This document shows, piece after piece, positions 63,017 to 64,000 of a stretch of DNA of 64,000 nucleotides (the first letter of the stretch is position 1; the number at the start of each line of letters is the position of its first letter). Position numbers and translations under genes: made by a program. Below the pieces are notes generated by a model. That model searched no databases, had not been told where the DNA came from, and was given only the letters and a program-made list of their open reading frames with translations. The DNA is from Cryptosporidium bovis (taxonomy: Eukaryota; Apicomplexa; Conoidasida; Eucoccidiorida; Cryptosporidiidae): assembly GCA_009768925.2 (NCBI GenBank), contig VHIT02000018.1, positions 310,001-374,000 on the forward strand, given 5' to 3'.

Positions 63017-63920
63017 TTCTTAAATTGAGTTTATTTATCTTTCCTGTGTGTGTATGTGTGGAGTATATCTAATGTGTATTATATATCCTAAATAATGAAA
63101 AATATAAATAAGGAAGTAACGACTTCCAGTTAAATGCTCCAGAGCAAGGCCACCCCTCCCATACAATACCGCACCTGCTACTTACAATGTTACTCCTCAA
63201 TTAACTTAAAGTAACTGCGTAAAGAGGTAAACAAAAGCTTATTTGATTTGGTCTTGCTTGAGCTTAAATCAAATAAAACAAGGGTAAAAATGAAAATAAA
63301 CTTAATCCATTACATTTAATCTAGTTTTATGCAGTATACAATTACCGCAACTTGCGCCTGTATTGTTTTATACTCTGTCTATTTTCCCCCTCTTTCATCA
63401 TGTGAGCTTTGTTATCTCATTCACACTTAATTTACTGAATTTCAAATGCATTTACCATTTTTCCTCCTCTTAAGAAACACACTCTCGTGAACACCATTTA
63501 CTCCAACCTATGCTAATGTATCACTGCACTTTTCCCAAACTTTCCTTGATATATTTTTAACATTTGTTCTATTATCATAATCAAAATGTGAGATTCCCGC
63601 TCAAATGCTTATTCTATAATACACATCTATCAGGTACCATATAAATATGTATGAGGTCTGACCAAAATAAAGTGTAGACTGCTATTTTGGCAATGGAAAG
63701 AACCGCCAAAAACAGTAATATGTGACAAGGAATATTAGTTCGGTAGAAAAAAAGGAATTGAGAGTAAAATAGAGGTTCGAGGGTTGTATTAGATTGAGGT
63801 GGTGTATGCCAGTGAACAAATATACACGGCCCAAATAGAAACAAGACTTTTCTTTTGCGAGTGAAATTGAGAAAAGGAGTGTGGTTTATTTAAGTAATAA
63901 GAAATACATATAAGGTGGGA
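63017..63920. other. Divergent spacer before the last gene
   Basis: Contains a GC-richer patch at 63138-63178, an 11-bp inverted repeat at 63239-63276, TTGCGCC at 63352 and AACCGCCAAAAA at 63701. The minus ORF 63614-63844 overlaps these and has no support. Confidence 0.5.
63701..63712 (+). promoter_or_regulatory. E2F-like motif upstream of the last gene
   Basis: AACCGCCAAAAA, about 210 bases before the ATG at 63921. Its placement is like that of other sites in the window. Confidence 0.38.
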
Positions 63921-64000
63921 ATGGACAAGAAAACAAATAGTTCAGCAAAGGGCTCAAGTGGAGGTAAGAGCGAGCTTGAGTTTGCAACTATACCAGCAGT
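63921..64000 (+). CDS. Start of a gene cut by the window end
   Basis: Open frame from ATG at 63921 to the edge (MDKKTNSSAKGSSGGKSELE...), lysine/serine/glycine-rich. It may be the first exon; GGAG|GTAAGAG at 63960-63969 resembles a splice donor. Too short to identify. Confidence 0.45.
   Translation, partial: MDKKTNSSAKGSSGGKSELEFATIPA

Noticed and set aside
63760-63785. GGTTCGAGGG resembling a tRNA T-loop
   Set aside because: No matching T-stem, acceptor stem or A box; no tRNA was found anywhere in the window.
63614-63844. 76-codon minus frame near the window end
   Set aside because: Overlaps the presumed promoter of the last gene; composition not protein-like.
1-64000. CRISPR arrays, insertion sequences, rRNA operons
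   Set aside because: No spaced direct repeats, transposase frames or rRNA sequence were seen; the window is eukaryotic nuclear DNA.

Overview
This 64 kb window is AT-rich nuclear DNA from a compact protist genome, most likely an apicomplexan of the Cryptosporidium type. The evidence is mixed. Most genes are single-exon and closely packed, and six genes carry introns. A glycogen/amylopectin branching enzyme is present. Promoters repeatedly carry GC-rich E2F-like motifs (GGCGCC, GGCGGGAA, CCGCC), a motif class described for Cryptosporidium. The species cannot be fixed from the window. Two short unknown-base gaps, each beside a homopolymer (C18 at about 10172, G20 at about 49221), show it is a draft assembly.

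Layout: RPL4 (four exons) opens the window. It is followed by a spliced coiled-coil protein, a small secreted-type ORF and a ROK1/DDX52 helicase. A 2.1 kb stretch without proteins comes next, then Rab1, a gap with a duplicated PIG-T fragment, NOP2 and PIG-T. After these lie a coiled-coil protein, a tiny ATP6AP2-like membrane protein, a HARP-like/BRCT protein, RPN11, branching enzyme and the largest RNA polymerase III subunit. The second half holds CWC24/RNF113, a spliced PUB-domain protein, a VTC-family SPX protein, RPL32, a spliced GT34-like glycosyltransferase, a spliced coiled-coil protein, WDR12/YTM1, eRF1, PI4K III alpha, a large CAMK-type kinase, GCP3 and the first bases of another gene.

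Functionally the genes are mostly unlinked housekeeping functions. Ribosome production is over-represented: RPL4, RPL32, NOP2, WDR12, DDX52, RNA polymerase III and eRF1.

The most interesting content is non-coding. Each of the three unusually long RPL4 introns holds a box C/D snoRNA candidate: boxes, a perfect terminal stem, and antisense elements that match conserved rRNA segments. Two more C/D candidates lie on the minus strand in the protein-free region downstream of Rab1. Together they suggest a small snoRNA landscape that explains both the long introns and the long gene-free interval. The rRNA matches were made from memory of conserved yeast/human rRNA and must be verified by alignment.
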